A stretch of DNA of 42,668 nucleotides, from assembly GCA_012719235.1 (NCBI GenBank), contig JAAYAR010000156.1, positions 1 through 42,668 on the forward strand, in the 5' to 3' direction. A program made the position numbers and the translations under genes. The stretch's first letter is position 1. The number at the start of each line of letters is the position of its first letter. Below, piece by piece: positions 40,723-42,668 of the stretch. A model generated the notes under the pieces. The model was not told where the DNA came from. It saw only the letters and a list, made by a program, of their open reading frames with translations, and did no database searches. This DNA comes from Clostridiales bacterium (GTDB lineage: Bacteria > Bacillota > Clostridia > Oscillospirales > Oscillospiraceae).

Positions 40723-40795
40723 CCGGGTGCAAATTGTATCAAACCCGTGTCCTTTTAAAAAAGACAGCAGGTTTTAAAAATCTGCTGTCTTTTTT
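40723..40795 (+). repeat. Dispersed repeat ending in a terminator, copy 2
   Basis: It matches the unit at 33621-33700 in its first 36 bases (CCGGGTGCAAATTGTATCAA start) and in its AAAATCTGCTGTCTTTTTT end. The middle differs. Each copy ends transcription from the left. Confidence 0.75.
40757..40795 (+). terminator. Strong intrinsic terminator
   Basis: A perfect 14-bp stem (AAAAAAGACAGCAG with CTGCTGTCTTTTTT) and 11-nt loop. Its A/T tails make it function on either strand, so it also closes the convergent phosphatase gene. Confidence 0.93.
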
Positions 40796-40819
40796 CCATG
40801 GCCATATTCTTTTAGCATT

Positions 40820-41281
40820 TCAATCATTTTCCCTGCAGAGGTGGGCCAGCAAAGCCGTACAGCCTTTGACAATGTCGTCATAGGTCACATCGAAGTCGCC
40901 TGTGTACCACGGGTCTTCGATGTCCCCGGGTCTGGATCCGAAGTCCAACAGTCGCTTCACCTTTCCCTGCGGGTCACCGCCAACGATACGGAGGATGTCA
41001 CGGATATTGGCGCTGTCCATGCCGATGATCAGGTCATAGCGGTCATAGTCGGATCTGCACAATTTCACGGCGCGATGGTCGCAAACAGGGATACCGGCTT
41101 CTTTCAGTTTCCGACGTGTCCCGTGATGGATGGGATTTCCGATATCATCGGAACTGGTGGCGGAAGAGTCGATATGAAACTCATCGGCAATGCCCCGCCG
41201 GGCTGCCATGTGCTTCATGACGCACTCAGCCATGGGAGAGCGGCAGATATTGCCGTGGCAAACGAACATGATGCGATGCAA
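40820..41281 (-). CDS. Low-molecular-weight protein tyrosine phosphatase
   Basis: A 153-residue enzyme with the P-loop VCHGNICRSP (Cys8 nucleophile, Arg14) and the acid loop DPWYTGDF carrying the catalytic Asp. It removes phosphate from tyrosines or arginines; in Firmicutes such enzymes act on polysaccharide-synthesis kinases or McsB. It stands alone, convergent with the transglutaminase. No kinase gene is close, so the substrate is open. Confidence 0.95.
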   Translation of the reverse strand: MHRIMFVCHGNICRSPMAECVMKHMAARRGIADEFHIDSSATSSDDIGNPIHHGTRRKLKEAGIPVCDHRAVKLCRSDYDRYDLIIGMDSANIRDILRIVGGDPQGKVKRLLDFGSRPGDIEDPWYTGDFDVTYDDIVKGCTALLAHLCREND

Positions 41282-41820
41282 ATAATCATTCCTCTCGACG
41301 CAGTTTTTGAATTAAGTGATATCACATTTCAGCCGATATGTCCACCGGTTCGATAGCGACGGCAGTCCCATTCGGGAAAGGCTGCATGCTGCGCATTACG
41401 GCTGCAGCACTGCACCCGGAGCACCGGATCTACGACAATACATGTTGGGAGGATATTTGGTAAATTACCGGGATACAAACCCGGAAAAACCAATGCCCCC
41501 GGCGAAGATCCGTTTATGACTGATACAAGCGGGCCTTAGAAGGTTGACGGAGCTACAGATTAATTACAGACCATCTCTCAGTCGGTTCTCCCGGCTGCTG
41601 CGGACCTGAAGGTGTTCTTCTGAGGGGCTTGACGCCTTTTGATTGTTCCTCAAAAATATGCCCCGGGATCCGGACGCCCGGACTGTGCCGGATCCCGGAA
41701 ACCGACGGGTGCAGAGGGTCGACAGGCGGCAGAAAGAATAAAAATAATTCATAGTATGCTATTGAAATCTTCTCGTCGAAGCTATATACTGTAAAAAGTT
41801 TGAATAAGCGGGAGGATAGT
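41282..41820. other. 539-bp spacer, no gene recognised
   Basis: It holds one 11-bp hairpin (41663-41698, CCGGGATCCGG with CCGGATCCCGG, no U-tract) and the marR promoter at its right end. Short open frames on both strands carry no feature I recognise. Confidence 0.5.
41762..41790 (+). promoter_or_regulatory. Promoter of the marR-MATE operon
   Basis: TTGAAA (41762-41767), 17-bp spacer, TATACT (41785-41790), about 30 bp before the start codon. Confidence 0.72.
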
Positions 41821-42243
41821 ATGCGAAGCGGTACTTGTGGGATGTTGATAAAGCAGATCTATGACGCTATTGGAAAACAAGCCAACAACGCGCTGCGAAA
41901 AAACGATCTGACACTGTCGCAAGTTCGCTTGCTGATGGAATTGGGCGAAGACGGCGGTGCGGCAAAATCCCTGAAAGAACTGGAACGCAGGTTTCAGGTC
42001 GCGCAGCCGACCATTTCCGGGATAGTACGACGGTCAGAGGCAAAGGGGCTTGTACATGTATTCACATCTTCAGAGGATAATAGGGTGAAGCTTGTCAAAC
42101 TTACACCCGAAGGCGAGGCACTCCAACAGTCGAATATGTGTGAAATCGAAAAAATGGAATGTCGATTGGTGTTGCGCTTAACCGAAGAGGAACAGCAGGA
42201 ATTACTTCGAATGCTGCATATTGTCTACAATAATATCAAGTGA
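41821..42243 (+). CDS. MarR-family regulator
   Basis: The start is ATG 41821 after GGGAGGATAG; the open frame extends seven codons upstream without a site. 140 residues with a winged helix: LTLSQVRLLMELGEDGG, LKELERRFQVAQPTISGIVRR (recognition helix), then the wing FTSSEDNRVKLVKLTPEG and a C-terminal dimer helix. It precedes a MATE exporter on the same strand by 54 bp, so it very likely represses that exporter and is relieved by a drug-like ligand. Confidence 0.92.
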   Translation: MRSGTCGMLIKQIYDAIGKQANNALRKNDLTLSQVRLLMELGEDGGAAKSLKELERRFQVAQPTISGIVRRSEAKGLVHVFTSSEDNRVKLVKLTPEGEALQQSNMCEIEKMECRLVLRLTEEEQQELLRMLHIVYNNIK

Positions 42244-42297
42244 TCAACACGGATCAACAATTGCTTGATATTAGCAGCTATATATCAGGAGGACAGA

Positions 42298-42668
42298 ATG
42301 AAAGAAAAGAAGAAAATAACCGGCCCTGAATTGATGGGAACCGGCCGTGTCGGATCAGTGATCATCAGATTGGCGCTGCCTATGATGGCCGCTATGCTGG
42401 CGCAAACGATCTATAACATGACCGATATGTTTTTCATCGGGCAGACAAAAGACCCAAATATGGTCGCCGCGATTTCACTGGCGCACCCGTTGTTTATGCT
42501 TTCGCAAGCTTTGGGCAACGTTTTTTCTACCGGCGGATCCAGCTATATCTCGAGAATGCTCGGAGCAAAGAATGGCGACGAGGCCAGGCGCACATCTGCC
42601 GTAGCTCTTTACACCGTTTTCGGCGTGGGGATCCTTTTGACCGCGATCCTGCTGGCGCTGAAGACCCC
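42298..42668 (+). CDS. MATE-family efflux protein, 5' part
   Basis: The frame is open to the end of the window; 123 residues are visible. ATG follows AGGAGGACAG. ELMGTGRVGSVIIRLALPMM, MLAQTIYNMTDMFFIG and SLAHPLFMLSQALGNVFSTG are typical of the MepA/NorM type, and the MLGAKNGDEA loop matches. It is the likely target of the preceding MarR regulator. It is unrelated in detail to the MATE gene at 11208. Confidence 0.92.
   Translation, partial: MKEKKKITGPELMGTGRVGSVIIRLALPMMAAMLAQTIYNMTDMFFIGQTKDPNMVAAISLAHPLFMLSQALGNVFSTGGSSYISRMLGAKNGDEARRTSAVALYTVFGVGILLTAILLALKT

Noticed and set aside
41282-41760. Short open frames on both strands between the phosphatase and MarR genes
   Set aside because: No ribosome sites, no recognisable motifs and no coding-like composition; treated as non-coding.
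1-42668. CRISPR array, rRNA operon, replication origin or integrase
   Set aside because: I saw no regularly spaced direct repeats, rRNA signatures, DnaA-box clusters or recombinase genes on either strand.

Overview
The window looks like a chromosome segment of an anaerobic Firmicute of class Clostridia, probably near the Oscillospiraceae. The evidence is the gene content: an SLH-domain secreted protein, a FtsK/SpoIIIE translocase, a VanRS-like two-component pair, OpuA-type betaine uptake and fermentative CoA/ketoacid enzymes, with strong AGGAGG ribosome-binding sites throughout. No rRNA or marker gene allows a firmer placement.

Left part (1 to about 22.95 kb): GC-rich, densely packed and intact. 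Bases 1-5525 hold a catabolic cluster: thiolase (partial), BKACE-family lyase, SDR reductase, divergent MerR regulator, cyclase-family hydrolase and a 3-hydroxyacyl-CoA-dehydrogenase-like enzyme. Together these match the anaerobic phloroglucinol pathway: reductase, dihydrophloroglucinol cyclohydrolase, 3-hydroxy-5-oxohexanoate dehydrogenase, triacetate acetoacetate-lyase, then thiolase. A repeat-rich spacer follows. Then come an archaeal-type thymidylate synthase homologue, an NfeD/SPFH pair, an M20 dipeptidase with a DUF2284 protein and rpe, a MATE exporter, an Fe-dependent alcohol dehydrogenase, cobO with a cytidylate-kinase-like protein, an SLH/phosphodiester glycosidase, a Smr-domain protein, uppP, ftsK and tRNA-Ser(GGA).

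Right part (about 23 to 42.67 kb): visibly more AT-rich and looser, with several broken genes: a recD2 remnant, an IS3-type transposase fragment, a frameshifted phage-type DNA methylase, a dead ABC ATPase and a truncated transglutaminase. This looks like a decayed island beginning just after tRNA-Ser. Intact systems inside it are (a) a VanRS-like two-component pair and a processive-type glycosyltransferase whose promoters share the same three-half-site architecture; (b) a BusR-like GntR/RCK_C regulator divergent from an OpuA-type glycine betaine ABC operon whose promoter carries a widely spaced AGTGACA/TGTCACT inverted repeat; (c) an ArsR regulator with a Cys/His-rich tail; and (d) a MarR regulator followed by a MATE exporter that runs off the window.

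Functions were assigned by reading motifs; no database search or structure prediction was run. Substrate assignments in the catabolic cluster and the ligands of the regulators are inferences.
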